Source: Komarekiella delphini-convector SJRDD-AB1 | Lineage (GTDB): Bacteria; Cyanobacteriota; Cyanobacteriia; Cyanobacteriales; Nostocaceae | Assembly (NCBI RefSeq): GCF_014831675.1 | Contig: NZ_VJXY01000001.1 | Coordinates: 55,324 to 119,323 of the forward strand | Reading direction: 5' to 3' | Length of the DNA stretch: 64,000 nucleotides | Part shown: piece by piece, positions 17,989 through 26,786 of the stretch | Layout: every line of letters starts with the position of its first letter | Numbering within the stretch: the first letter of the stretch is position 1 | Notes under the pieces: generated by a model | Database searches by the model: none | Told to the model about the DNA's origin: nothing | What the model saw: the letters and a program-made list of their open reading frames with translations, nothing else | Position numbers and translations under genes: made by a program

Positions 17989-19332
17989 ATGATAAAGATA
18001 CCAGATTCACCCCAAGGTTGGGAAAATTTGAAATGGCTAGGGCCGAGTTTTTTGTGGATGCTTTCGGCTGCGGGTTCAGGTGAATTGCTATTTACCCCAA
18101 GAATTGCTGCACTTTACGGTTACACCCTTTTATGGGCGCTACTTGCTGCTGTGATTCTAAAATGGTTTATTAATGGTGAAGTGGGTCGCTTTTCTGTTTG
18201 TACCGGCGCAACTATCCTAGAAGGCTTTAAGCAGCTTCCAGGCCCTAAAAACTGGGCAATCTGGCTGATTTTGCTACCGCAGGTAGTGGTAGCAATTTCT
18301 ACCGTTGCTGGACTTTCAGGAGCCGCCGCTACAGCGCTAATTTTGGTTGTTGGGGGAGGTGTCCAACTTTGGACGGTAATTATCATTGTTGTGACAGCTG
18401 CGATCGTACTTTTAGGGCAATACAACTTAGTCGAAAAAATTTCTTCTTATGTGGGGATTGCTCGTACTGTAGCAGTGGTAGCCGCTGCTATTTTCGTTTT
18501 CCCTAATGTTCGCCAACTAGCATCGGGACTAGTCCCGCAAATACCGCAAAACGTGCAGTATCAAGAAATACTACCTTGGCTAGGTTTCATGTTGGCAGGA
18601 GCCGCCGGGTTAATGTGGTATTCCTACTGGGTAGAAGCTAGAGGATATGGCGCTGCTAGTGTTAAAGGACAAGAGAGCATAGACCCCAAGCAACTCAACC
18701 AGGAGCAAAAAAAGAAACTGCGCGGTTGGCTAAATCTGATGACTATATCCAATACCTTAGCAGTGGTTGGAGCACTGTTGGCGGCGCTATCTTTCTTAAT
18801 TCTTGGTGGTGAGTTGTTGCGTCCACAAGGACTTGTACCACAAGAAAATCAGGTAGCGGAAACTCTGGGTAGCTTGCTAGGCGACCTTTGGGGGCCGTTT
18901 GGCTTTTGGTTTATGGTGGCGATCGTTTTTATCACCTTCTGTAGCACCGTACTTTCAGTAGAAGATGGTTTTGGACGAATGTTTGCCGATGGTACGCAGA
19001 TTCTTTTACAAGGGTTTGGGGTGCGAGGACGCTGGACAAATGAAAAGTTTTTGCAACGTGTGTATATTGTAGTGCTACTCGTAGCTTTACCCATTGCCGT
19101 TTATTTATTTTTCGGTGAACCAGTTGCTTTGCTACAAACCGCAGGTGGAATTGAAGCTGCTCACATCCCCATCGTCACTGGACTGACTCTTTACTTAAAT
19201 CATCGAATGTTGCCTAAAGAACTGCAACCATCGAAGATAATTTTTGGTGGAACAGCGATCGCTGGTATATTTTTTGGTGTGTTTGCAATTATTTATCTGT
19301 TACAACTGCTTGGTATCATTGGCTCAGGTTGA
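17989..19332 (+). CDS. Nramp-related transporter without the usual metal-binding motifs
   Basis: This 447-residue protein has about eleven helices, and the GPSFLWMLSAAGSGELLFTP opening places it in the Nramp superfamily. Canonical Nramp proteins bind Mn or Fe with DPGN in helix 1 and MPH in helix 6. Here the first is AAGSGEL and the second region reads GAAGLMWYSYWVEARGYG, so neither site is kept. It may move a different substrate, as known for divergent Nramp relatives. No operon partner is obvious; DUF1206 follows 50 bases later on the same strand. Confidence 0.75.
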   Translation: MIKIPDSPQGWENLKWLGPSFLWMLSAAGSGELLFTPRIAALYGYTLLWALLAAVILKWFINGEVGRFSVCTGATILEGFKQLPGPKNWAIWLILLPQVVVAISTVAGLSGAAATALILVVGGGVQLWTVIIIVVTAAIVLLGQYNLVEKISSYVGIARTVAVVAAAIFVFPNVRQLASGLVPQIPQNVQYQEILPWLGFMLAGAAGLMWYSYWVEARGYGAASVKGQESIDPKQLNQEQKKKLRGWLNLMTISNTLAVVGALLAALSFLILGGELLRPQGLVPQENQVAETLGSLLGDLWGPFGFWFMVAIVFITFCSTVLSVEDGFGRMFADGTQILLQGFGVRGRWTNEKFLQRVYIVVLLVALPIAVYLFFGEPVALLQTAGGIEAAHIPIVTGLTLYLNHRMLPKELQPSKIIFGGTAIAGIFFGVFAIIYLLQLLGIIGSG

Positions 19333-19382
19333 TAAACACAGTCTGGAGAGCAGTTTCATTTTTTTAATAGTCATTATGCCGT

Positions 19383-20234
19383 ATGACACTACCCGATTCA
19401 CCCTTAGAACAAATTAAGCAACCAGTTAAACAGTTAACTTCTCTACTTTGGTTTGAACGACTAGCACGATTAGGATACGCAGCAAAAGGCGTCGTTTATT
19501 TTATTGTTGGGTTACTAGCAGCCCAAGCAGCCATTGGTTCTGGTGGTAAAACGACGAATACAACTGGTGCGCTAAAGGCAATTGTTGTCCAACCCTTTGG
19601 AAAATTCTTGTTAAGTATCCTTACCCTCGGAATTATCGGGTATGTACTGTGGCGTTTAGTTCAGACATTTTTCGACCCTGAAAAAAGTCAGCAACCAATT
19701 AATGCTAAACGAATTGCAAAACGGATTGGTTATGCTATCAGTGCTTTAGCTTATACAGGTTTGGCTTTGACGGCTGTGAAACTGATTATAGGTTCAAGCA
19801 TTGGCGATAGCGAATCAATCGAGGATTGGACGATATATCTCTTGGCTCAACCCTTTGGGCGATGGCTAGTAGCTCTGGCAGGGGTGACAGTAATTTGTGT
19901 TGGTATTTATTATTTTTATCAAGCGTATAAAGGGAAGTTTCGCCACTCTTTCAAACTTTCCCAAATGAGTCAGACTGAGCAAAATTGGGCAGTGGGTACG
20001 GGTAGATTTGGGATTGCTGCCCGTGGCGTAGTTTTTGTTATTATTGGCATTTTCTTGATGCTGGCGTCAATTCAATCTAATGGTAGAAAGGCCAGAGGGC
20101 TGGGCGGTGCATTAACAATTCTTGTACAGCAACCCTTTGGTTCTTGGATTCTGGGCGTAGTGGCTTCCGGTTTGATTGCTTACGGTATCTATTCAGTAAT
20201 ACAGGCTCGTTATCGGCATATTGCTAACTTATAA
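19383..20234 (+). CDS. DUF1206 membrane protein
   Basis: Three copies of a two-helix unit can be seen, each starting with a motif like ARLGYAAKGVVYFIVGLLA: at about residues 27, 112 and 206. A G-x-L-P/Q-FG turn (QPFGKFLL, QPFGRWLV, QQPFGSWIL) ends the first helix pair. This triple repeat is the hallmark of DUF1206, a widespread predicted membrane protein of unknown function. It follows the Nramp-like gene by 50 bases on the same strand and may share its transcript. Confidence 0.88.
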   Translation: MTLPDSPLEQIKQPVKQLTSLLWFERLARLGYAAKGVVYFIVGLLAAQAAIGSGGKTTNTTGALKAIVVQPFGKFLLSILTLGIIGYVLWRLVQTFFDPEKSQQPINAKRIAKRIGYAISALAYTGLALTAVKLIIGSSIGDSESIEDWTIYLLAQPFGRWLVALAGVTVICVGIYYFYQAYKGKFRHSFKLSQMSQTEQNWAVGTGRFGIAARGVVFVIIGIFLMLASIQSNGRKARGLGGALTILVQQPFGSWILGVVASGLIAYGIYSVIQARYRHIANL

Positions 20235-20406
20235 ATTTACTTAAGACTGATCTTTTTAACGCGCTCGCTAATTTTTGCCAAATTTGTGACGCTGGGTATT
20301 CTACTATTAATTGTTTGACTTTTAACTAATTATCCTGACCACTTTGGTATTTTATCTAAAATTACCAATACTTTTGCTAAAAGACCATAGTTGAGAATCT
20401 TTTGTT

Positions 20407-21267
20407 ATGACTGTTTCGACCAAAATCCTTTCTAATCGCATCGCTATAGTTTTCGATTTTGATGATACTCTTGTTCCCGATACCGTTGATAGTTTGTTAG
20501 AAAGTTTAGGGATTGACGCTCTGAAGTTTCGCCAAGAAAAAATTCAACCCTTAATTAACAAAGGTTGGGATAAAATTCTCGCTCGATTTTATGCCCTCAT
20601 TGCAGAATCAAAACGACAAAACAACAAAATTACACAGGAATATATCGCCAGGTTCGGTCAAGAATTAGCTCCTTTTGATGGTGTTACTAAAATGTTTGAC
20701 CATTTGCAAAAACGCGCCCATGAATTAAATCCAAAAGTAGAGGTAGAATTTTACTTAATAACTTGCGGAATGGTGGAAATTGCTCGTAATAACTGTATTG
20801 CTCCAAATTTTAAAGCAATGTGGGGCTGTGAATTTTCTTATGGCGATCGCGGCGAAGTAGAGTTTTTAAAGAAAATTGTGACTCACACAGAGAAAACCCG
20901 CTATCTGTTCCAAATTGCCAAAGGTTTTGATGATTACCAAGATGATGGTAAAACATTTGTATATCGAGATTTACCACCAGAAGAATTGCACATTCCACTG
21001 AGACAGGTAATTTATGTTGGTGATGGTGAGTCAGATATTCCCTGCTTTTCCCTGATGAATCAAGAACAGGGTACAGCGATCGCATTATATAAAGACAGCA
21101 CTCCAGAAGAATGGGGACAAGAGTTAAAAATTACTCAAAGTCAACGGGTTGCTAACCTCGCGCCTGTTGACTACAGCGAAAATTCTGAATTGATGCAGTC
21201 TCTTACACTGGCGGTAGAAAGTCTTTGCAAGCAGATTTCTTTGCAGCAATTGAGCGTAGGTGAATAG
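20407..21267 (+). CDS. HAD-superfamily phosphatase
   Basis: Motif I is VFDFDDTLVPD near residue 16, with the nucleophile and acid-base aspartates. Motif II lies in YLITCGM near residue 120. Motif III and IV are in VYVGDGESDIPCF near residue 205. The layout is like phosphoserine phosphatase-type HAD enzymes with an alpha-helical cap (about 30-100). The substrate cannot be deduced. Length is 286 residues. No obvious partner is adjacent, and the next large gene, mutS, is on the other strand. Confidence 0.85.
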   Translation: MTVSTKILSNRIAIVFDFDDTLVPDTVDSLLESLGIDALKFRQEKIQPLINKGWDKILARFYALIAESKRQNNKITQEYIARFGQELAPFDGVTKMFDHLQKRAHELNPKVEVEFYLITCGMVEIARNNCIAPNFKAMWGCEFSYGDRGEVEFLKKIVTHTEKTRYLFQIAKGFDDYQDDGKTFVYRDLPPEELHIPLRQVIYVGDGESDIPCFSLMNQEQGTAIALYKDSTPEEWGQELKITQSQRVANLAPVDYSENSELMQSLTLAVESLCKQISLQQLSVGE

Positions 21268-21277
21268 AAACGTCGTA

Positions 21278-21439
21278 ATGCAAAATTTTTGGTATAAAAA
21301 AAGTTCTTCTGGCTTTGGTATAGGAAAAAGCATGAACACTGCAATATGTGCGATCGCCTTAGCCTCATACATTTATTTTCAGGCAAACTACGATTCCTCA
21401 AAGCGACACCGCGCAGCCCTCAAAACGGAACAAAAATAA
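21278..21439 (+). CDS. Possible small membrane peptide (53 residues)
   Basis: A frame starting ATG 21278, 10 bases after the HAD stop, runs to TAA at 21437-21439. It has a basic start (MQNFWYKKSSSG), a short hydrophobic core (TAICAIALASYIYF) and a basic end (SKRHRAALKTEQK). The layout is that of a small single-span protein. There is no strong ribosome site and no recognisable family, so it may be chance. Confidence 0.25.
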   Translation: MQNFWYKKSSSGFGIGKSMNTAICAIALASYIYFQANYDSSKRHRAALKTEQK

Positions 21440-21479
21440 ATGCTGACTGCAATGGAGCAGCCAACGTTTGTAGAAAACG

Positions 21480-21614
21480 GGACTTACGCACGGGTAACGG
21501 AACGAACCACAGAGGACACAGCGAGAAGTCTGAGCGGAGGTTTCCTCCGCTCAGACTTCTCAAGACAGAGGGCACGGAGAAATAAGAGTTTCAGAGAGTT
21601 TTTGCTTAAGTCCT
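21480..21614. mobile_element. MITE-like element, copy 2 (inverted and shorter)
   Basis: This 135-bp sequence is the reverse complement of the outer parts of the element at 1991-2228. It starts GGACTTACGCACGGGTAACG and ends CTTAAGTCCT. The inner 100 or so bases of copy 1 are missing. A perfect inner inverted repeat, AGAAGTCTGAGCGGAGG with CCTCCGCTCAGACTTCT, forms the centre. It lies between the HAD gene and mutS. Confidence 0.75.
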
Positions 21615-21770
21615 AGAAAAGTAGCGATAAAGCTAGGGTTAAATCTTAGTGGAATCAGTAGAGGCGCTTTGATATTGCCGTTAAGATCATTGATTTGGTC
21701 TTAAGAATCTCCTAGTTTTCCGAGCAAGTAAGCGTAGCGAAACTTGTTCAACCAGGGGCGTGTCAGTCAA

Positions 21771-24377
21771 CTAATCTAGACTTTGCAAACCCATCGCAAT
21801 CTTACTGTGTTTCTCAATTTGCCCCATCACTTGTTTTGCCCGTTGAATTACCACCGCTGGTAAACCCGCTAATCTTCCCGCTTCAATCCCGTATGACTTA
21901 TCAGCACCTCCTGGTTGGACTTGGTGCAAAAAGATAATTTGGTCGGGTAACTCCTTCACCGTCACTTGATAATTAGCCACATTCGGCAAAATACTAGCCA
22001 GTTCGTTCAACTCGTGGTAATGAGTAGCAAAAATCGTCCGCGCCCGAATATCCACAGCTATATACTCCGCTACAGCCCAAGCAATGGATAGACCATCAAA
22101 CGTCGCCGTTCCGCGGCCAATTTCATCCAACAGCACCAGCGACCTAGAAGTGGCATGGTTGAGGATATTTGCCGTTTCATTCATTTCCACCATGAACGTA
22201 GATTGACCAGTTGCTAAGTCATCTACTGCACCTACACGTGTGAAAATGCGATCGCATACTCCCAATTTGGCAAACCTAGCTGGTACAAAACTACCAATTT
22301 GCGCCATTAACTGAATCAATCCCACCTGGCGTAAATAACAACTTTTGCCACTTGCATTCGGCCCAGTGAGGATGACTAAATCAGGATTGTCATTAGTCAT
22401 TTGTCCTTGGTCATTTGACGAATGACTAATGACTAATGACTCTTGACCTAACTGCGTCGAATTCGGCACAAAGAAACCCGCAGGCAAAGACTGTTCCACC
22501 ACCGGATGGCGACCATCAACAATATTTATCTCCCGTCCTGGCAACATTTCTGGACGACAGTAGCCTTGATGTACCGCCAACTCAGCCAAACCACACAACA
22601 CATCCGCCGCCGCCACTGCGCGGGAAAGATTGCGAATTACCTCCGCCTGTTGTCCCACATCTTCGCGCAACGCTGCAAAAACCTCATATTCCAACTGATT
22701 TAAATCATCCCGCGCAGTCAAAATCCGCGCTTCCCGTTCCTTCAACTCTGGCGTGATATAACGTTCCTCATTCGTCAGGGTTTGCTTGCGGATGTAATTA
22801 GAAGGTACTTGGTCAGCTTTGGCGCGGGAAATACTTATGTAGTAACCAAATGTTTTATTAAATCCTACCTTCAACGTGGGAATTCCAGTTCTGGCCCTCT
22901 CATCAACCTCCAAATTGGCAATCCATTGTTGGTCTGCTTCTACAGTTGCCTTTCTTTCATCCAATTGAGGATTTACACCAGCGCGAATTAATCCGCCTTC
23001 TTTAATCAGAATCGGCGGCGACTCTACAAGATGCACGTGTAACTTTTGTGCCAATTCTGACAACACAGTTGGCACTTTCTGCAAAGCTTTCAAAAAAGGA
23101 GAATGTGTATCAGTCACTAAGCGAGACAATTCCGGTAGGCGTGACAAAGAATCTGCTAAAGCAACTAAATCTCTAGCATTTGCAGTCCCAGAACCCGCCC
23201 GCCCCGTCAGCCGTTCCAGGTCATAAATTTGCCGTAACAACTGCCGCAAATCCTGACGCAGGGAAGTATTTTCCATCAATTCTTGGATGGTATCTTGCCG
23301 CGCCCGAATACCCTTAATATCGAGTAGCGGTTGCAGCAACCACCGCCGCAAAGCACGCCCGCCCATCGCTGTACTCGTTCTATCTAATGCCCAGAGAAGG
23401 GAACCGTGAAAAGTGCCATCACGAACAGTTTGGGTAATTTCTAGGTTACGACGGGTTTGTCCATCAACAATCAAATAATCGGTGGTTGTGTAGGTGCGTA
23501 GTCTCTGGAGAGAAACTGGGTTTTCTTTTTGGGTATCTTCCAAGTATTCCAAAAGACCGCCAGCCGCGCGGACAGCGAGAGGCAGATGATCGCAACCCAA
23601 TCCTTCGAGCGATCGCACTTTAAATTTCTGCAATAATCTAGGTCTAGCTTCACCTTGAGAAAAGGGTACTTGCGATCGCAAACTATAGCAAAATGATGGT
23701 GGCAAACACTGCGGTAAATGCGGCGAAGTTTCTCCCGGACGCAGCAAACTACCTAAATCAGGCGCATTGGTGGGAACCAGCACCTCCGAAGGCTGCAAAC
23801 GCATTAATTCTTGTGTCAGGTGTTCTAAATCACTACCTTGAGTCGTGAGAAATTCGCCTGTAGAGATATCTGCATAAGCTAAACCCCAATGGTTAGCAGC
23901 AATTACCACAGCCGCTAGGTAATTATTGCGACCTGATTTCAGCATTCCCTCTTCTAGCAAAGTCCCAGGAGTCAGGATGCGCGTTACTTCCCGCCTTACT
24001 AATCTCCCAGCTGCTTCTGAAGCATCCTCTACTTGGTCGCAAATTACCACTGCATAACCTTTTTCTACCAGCATTGTCGCGTAGCGTTCCCAAGCGTGGT
24101 GCGGAACACCAGACATCGCCACCCGTCCCTGTTCCCCAGCTTGTTTACTAGTGAGGACTAATTCCAATTCTTGTGCTAGTTTTACAGCATCTTGGAAATA
24201 GCATTCAAAGAAATCTCCTACCCGATACAACAACATCGCGTGAGGATATTTATCCTTCGTCTCGACATAGTGCAAGTACATTTGACTTAGCTTGCTGCGG
24301 TCTACCTGTCGATGATCGGAAATAAAAGTACTTGAGTCGGGCTTGGTAGATGGAGTTTCAGAGTAAGAAGCGGTCAT
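21771..24377 (-). CDS. mutS: DNA mismatch repair protein MutS
   Basis: This 868-residue protein has the mismatch-reading Phe-x-Glu motif in GDFFECYF near residue 54. The Walker A loop is GPNASGKS at about 671-678. Downstream are [11 protein letters not shown], the Walker B region [11 protein letters not shown] and ATHYHEL, ending with the helix-turn-helix region. MutS scans DNA for mismatches and starts repair. A heptamer repeat array at 22390-22443 lies inside the gene and adds about 18 residues just before the ATPase core. The mutS leader (24378-24474) is duplicated at 26351-26450 on the far side of the AAA/DUF4276 pair. Confidence 0.97.
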   Translation of the reverse strand: MTASYSETPSTKPDSSTFISDHRQVDRSKLSQMYLHYVETKDKYPHAMLLYRVGDFFECYFQDAVKLAQELELVLTSKQAGEQGRVAMSGVPHHAWERYATMLVEKGYAVVICDQVEDASEAAGRLVRREVTRILTPGTLLEEGMLKSGRNNYLAAVVIAANHWGLAYADISTGEFLTTQGSDLEHLTQELMRLQPSEVLVPTNAPDLGSLLRPGETSPHLPQCLPPSFCYSLRSQVPFSQGEARPRLLQKFKVRSLEGLGCDHLPLAVRAAGGLLEYLEDTQKENPVSLQRLRTYTTTDYLIVDGQTRRNLEITQTVRDGTFHGSLLWALDRTSTAMGGRALRRWLLQPLLDIKGIRARQDTIQELMENTSLRQDLRQLLRQIYDLERLTGRAGSGTANARDLVALADSLSRLPELSRLVTDTHSPFLKALQKVPTVLSELAQKLHVHLVESPPILIKEGGLIRAGVNPQLDERKATVEADQQWIANLEVDERARTGIPTLKVGFNKTFGYYISISRAKADQVPSNYIRKQTLTNEERYITPELKEREARILTARDDLNQLEYEVFAALREDVGQQAEVIRNLSRAVAAADVLCGLAELAVHQGYCRPEMLPGREINIVDGRHPVVEQSLPAGFFVPNSTQLGQESLVISHSSNDQGQMTNDNPDLVILTGPNASGKSCYLRQVGLIQLMAQIGSFVPARFAKLGVCDRIFTRVGAVDDLATGQSTFMVEMNETANILNHATSRSLVLLDEIGRGTATFDGLSIAWAVAEYIAVDIRARTIFATHYHELNELASILPNVANYQVTVKELPDQIIFLHQVQPGGADKSYGIEAGRLAGLPAVVIQRAKQVMGQIEKHSKIAMGLQSLD
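22390..22443. repeat. Heptamer repeat inside mutS
   Basis: Units of the type CATTAGT / AATGACT repeat on each side of a short centre, forming an imperfect inverted array. On the coding strand they add the polar stretch [13 protein letters not shown] to MutS without changing frame. Arrays of this unit are usually intergenic in Nostoc-type genomes. Confidence 0.65.
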
Positions 24378-24474
24378 AGATGCTAGGAGTTACGCACGGA
24401 AATTCCACAATATCCGATGATAACGTGATGTGAAAGTTGAGGGGCGATCGCTCAAGAATTTTTTACCCTTCGTT
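24373..24474. repeat. Left copy of a 100-bp direct repeat flanking the AAA/DUF4276 cassette
   Basis: Starting GTCATAGATGCTAG, with CCACAATATCCGATGATAA, GTGAAAGTTGAGGGGCGATC and GCTCAAG, and ending ATTTTTTACCCTTCG. It is about 85 percent alike by eye to 26351-26450 in the same orientation. This copy overlaps the mutS start codon and so includes its leader. The DUF4276 stop lies 5 bases beyond it. Confidence 0.85.
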
Positions 24475-24478
24475 ATAT

Positions 24479-25108
24479 TTAGCTTGCTGAGCTACCCATT
24501 TTTGCGGCTAGTGTAGTGAAGAGGCGATCGCAGTACGGAGAAGCTTGGCGAACTTTAGCTACATCTAACAATGCTAACAATTTGAATGCGTGATTTATTT
24601 TGTGATACTCACCCTTGGAGGTATTGCAAGTAGCTTTCTGTAGGCTATCAAATAACTTGTCTTTGTCAATATTTTCCACATTAGAATTTTTGGGAATTAC
24701 ATTTTCCCTAAATCCCTGACCATAATATTTTGTTAGGGTTTCAATGTCAGCAATAAACCAAGCATCCATTGTTTGAACCATTAAATGGCAATAACTATCA
24801 TCAACGCTTGCTGGTGCATCCCAATTATCCCTAATCTTTAAATGCTCCCAAGGAGACTGTGTATTAACAGGTGCTTCTGCGTCAACAAGCAATACATTAA
24901 AGGCTGCTGGATGAGATTTCAAAGCATTCCTAAAATCCCGAAAAGCGTTATTTCGAGAACCACAGATAATAATATTCCATTTAATTTTTTGACTTTTAGC
25001 TATTTCTACAAGTGGTTTTAAAAATTGACTAAATCCTTCCCTAATTAAAGCTTTTGTATTCTTTCCATCCCCACCACCTTCTATATAAATTCTAATCTCT
25101 CTTATCAT
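24479..25108 (-). CDS. DUF4276 protein, TOPRIM-like partner of the AAA ATPase
   Basis: The N-terminal motif IYIEGGGDGKNTKAL (residues 7-21) and the acidic block NVLLVDAEAPV (about 71-81) fit a TOPRIM-like fold with metal-binding acids, as proposed for DUF4276. TMDAWFIAD follows near 114. Length is 209 residues. Its ATG overlaps the ATPase stop by 4 bases, so the two are translationally coupled. ATPase plus TOPRIM-type pairs occur in anti-phage systems such as OLD/Gabija and PARIS. The pair here has the same logic: an ATPase sensor and a putative nuclease effector. That function is inference, as no known system is matched exactly. Confidence 0.75.
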   Translation of the reverse strand: MIREIRIYIEGGGDGKNTKALIREGFSQFLKPLVEIAKSQKIKWNIIICGSRNNAFRDFRNALKSHPAAFNVLLVDAEAPVNTQSPWEHLKIRDNWDAPASVDDSYCHLMVQTMDAWFIADIETLTKYYGQGFRENVIPKNSNVENIDKDKLFDSLQKATCNTSKGEYHKINHAFKLLALLDVAKVRQASPYCDRLFTTLAAKMGSSAS

Positions 25109-26310
25109 CGATTACCCCCAATTTCACCCATCCGCCAGAGGTCGCCAAGAGTATAATTTTTTAACCAGTTTTTCAGTTTGTCAGGTTCAAGGCGGCGGAG
25201 GTGAGATCCTTTTTCATCGCGTTCACACACCAACACTGATTCAGGATATTCACTCAAAGCAGAAACTAAAGCATCAGAATGGGTAGTAACTATGATTTGA
25301 GTTCGCTCTGATGCTTCTATTAGCATTTCTGCAATAGTAGGTAAAATATCTGGATGCAACCCTATTTCTGGTTCTTCAATACATATAAGTGGCGGTGGAG
25401 TTGGATCTAAAAGTAAAGCCATTAAAAATAAATAACGCAGGGTTCCATCAGATAAACGATTTGCAGTAATTGGTTGAATAAGACCCTCTTCACGAATAAA
25501 TATCTGCACTGTACCGCCATATATCCTTACACTCAGTTCTTCAACTGCTTCATACAAATTTTTCAATTTTTCAATAATTTTTCTATTACCTATTTGGTGT
25601 TGTAAGTTATTTAAAACTAAACCTAAATTACTCCCATCTTCCAGTAGAGGATGTTCGGGCAAGTCAGTTTTTTGAGCATTTCTTGGTTCTGAATATCGCC
25701 CCATTTGCCAATGACGATATAAACAAATCTTAGAAAATTCGTTACTGAGATAAGAAAGTTCTGGATACAAATCTGGGTCTTTTCGTTGAGATAAAACTGA
25801 CTGATCTGGAATCAAATCTTCTCGCCGAAGAGTACGAGTACGTTGAACTATTCTTTTTAAATCATCATCTAATTTATTAATATTTAAAATAGGCCGTCCA
25901 TTTTGGTAACGATAGTAGAAATAAACATCATTTGCTCCTGCATATGCTTGCTCATTTTCTACAGCTTCGTCTACTAATTCTAGCCTTTGACCAATTGCAG
26001 TCAAGCTAACCTGATAACGTAAATTTTGGGGTCTTTGAGGGTAATCTAAAGTAGCTTCAATGGTAGCTACTGGATTTTCCTGTCCACCCTTCCATAGAAA
26101 CTCACTTACCCCTCCACCTTGACGAAATGGGGCAGGTAAGTCTGTGGGTGTTGCCTTTAAAATTCCAATTGCTTCAATTAAATTCGATTTACCAGAAGTG
26201 TTAGCCCCAATTAAAACATTTAGCGGTTGCAGTTCAATTTCTTCACCGTCACTTCCATAGGAAAGAAAGTTTTCTAATCGCAGAGAACGAATAAATGTTT
26301 TACCATCCAT
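25105..26310 (-). CDS. AAA/ABC-type ATPase, OLD-like (RecF/SMC superfamily)
   Basis: This 401-residue protein begins with FIRSLRLENFLSYG, a typical RecF/SMC opening. The Walker A loop GANTSGKS is at residues 35-42. A signature-like LSDGTLRYLFLM is near 284, Walker B is in PPLICIEEPEIGLHPD near 310, and the His switch is TTHSDALVSAL near 345. No coiled-coil arm or TOPRIM domain is fused, so it resembles the AAA_21 stand-alone group. It is coupled to DUF4276 by a 4-base overlap. Direct repeats enclose both genes with only 4-40 bases to spare, as for a transposed or integrated cassette. A defence role is likely by analogy. Confidence 0.85.
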   Translation of the reverse strand: MDGKTFIRSLRLENFLSYGSDGEEIELQPLNVLIGANTSGKSNLIEAIGILKATPTDLPAPFRQGGGVSEFLWKGGQENPVATIEATLDYPQRPQNLRYQVSLTAIGQRLELVDEAVENEQAYAGANDVYFYYRYQNGRPILNINKLDDDLKRIVQRTRTLRREDLIPDQSVLSQRKDPDLYPELSYLSNEFSKICLYRHWQMGRYSEPRNAQKTDLPEHPLLEDGSNLGLVLNNLQHQIGNRKIIEKLKNLYEAVEELSVRIYGGTVQIFIREEGLIQPITANRLSDGTLRYLFLMALLLDPTPPPLICIEEPEIGLHPDILPTIAEMLIEASERTQIIVTTHSDALVSALSEYPESVLVCERDEKGSHLRRLEPDKLKNWLKNYTLGDLWRMGEIGGNR

Positions 26311-26350
26311 GAGATTTTCCTATTTAGTTAATCATCCATATTTTATTAAT

Positions 26351-26450
26351 GTCATAGATGCTAGTAACTATGCATGGAATTTCCACAATATCTGATGATA
26401 AGGTAATGTGAAAGTTTAGGGGCGATCGCTCAATGTTTTTTACCCTTTCT
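26351..26450. repeat. Right copy of the direct repeat flanking the AAA/DUF4276 cassette
   Basis: It matches 24373-24474 in the same orientation, starting GTCATAGATGCTAG and ending TTTTTTACCCTTTC. The right end overlaps the last codons and stop of the hicB-like remnant. Its order (hicB end, leader, mutS start) suggests that the leader was duplicated when the cassette entered between hicB and mutS. Confidence 0.85.
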
Positions 26451-26736
26451 TGCGACTACTTCGACGCGTAGGTGCTGGGGTAGGTGGTTCATAAGCCTTC
26501 AGTCCTTGACTTTTTTATTTCGACAGGCTTAATACTGCGCCCCTCTGCGCCAAACTCCGCGTCCCTCTGCGTTTAAATTTAACCTGAAGGTTGATACCAG
26601 CAATTACAGGAATGGTTAACCCCAAACGTAACCGTAGCGCCAGCCAGTCACTTAAAGCTTCTCTTAATTCCCGCCTACATCCTTCAACTATTACATCATC
26701 ACAGCCAAAAACAACAAAACCAGCAGATAGAGTAAA
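26440..26736 (-). pseudogene. HicB-like antitoxin remnant split by a small repeat
   Basis: The minus strand reads GCDDVIVEGCRRELREALSD then WLALRLRLGLTIPVIAGINL, a pattern like the HicB antitoxin C-terminal half. About 85 bases further it resumes in the same phase as YEPPTPAPTRRSSRKKG before a TAA. The piece between (26494-26580) is a dispersed repeat (AAACGCAGAGGGACGCGGAG) containing a stop. The N-terminal half is lost and no HicA toxin is visible. The family call rests on a short match, so it is tentative. Confidence 0.4.
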
Positions 26737-26786
26737 TACGTAATTACTCTATCTAACTGGCTACATTTCACTACGCTTTTAACGAC

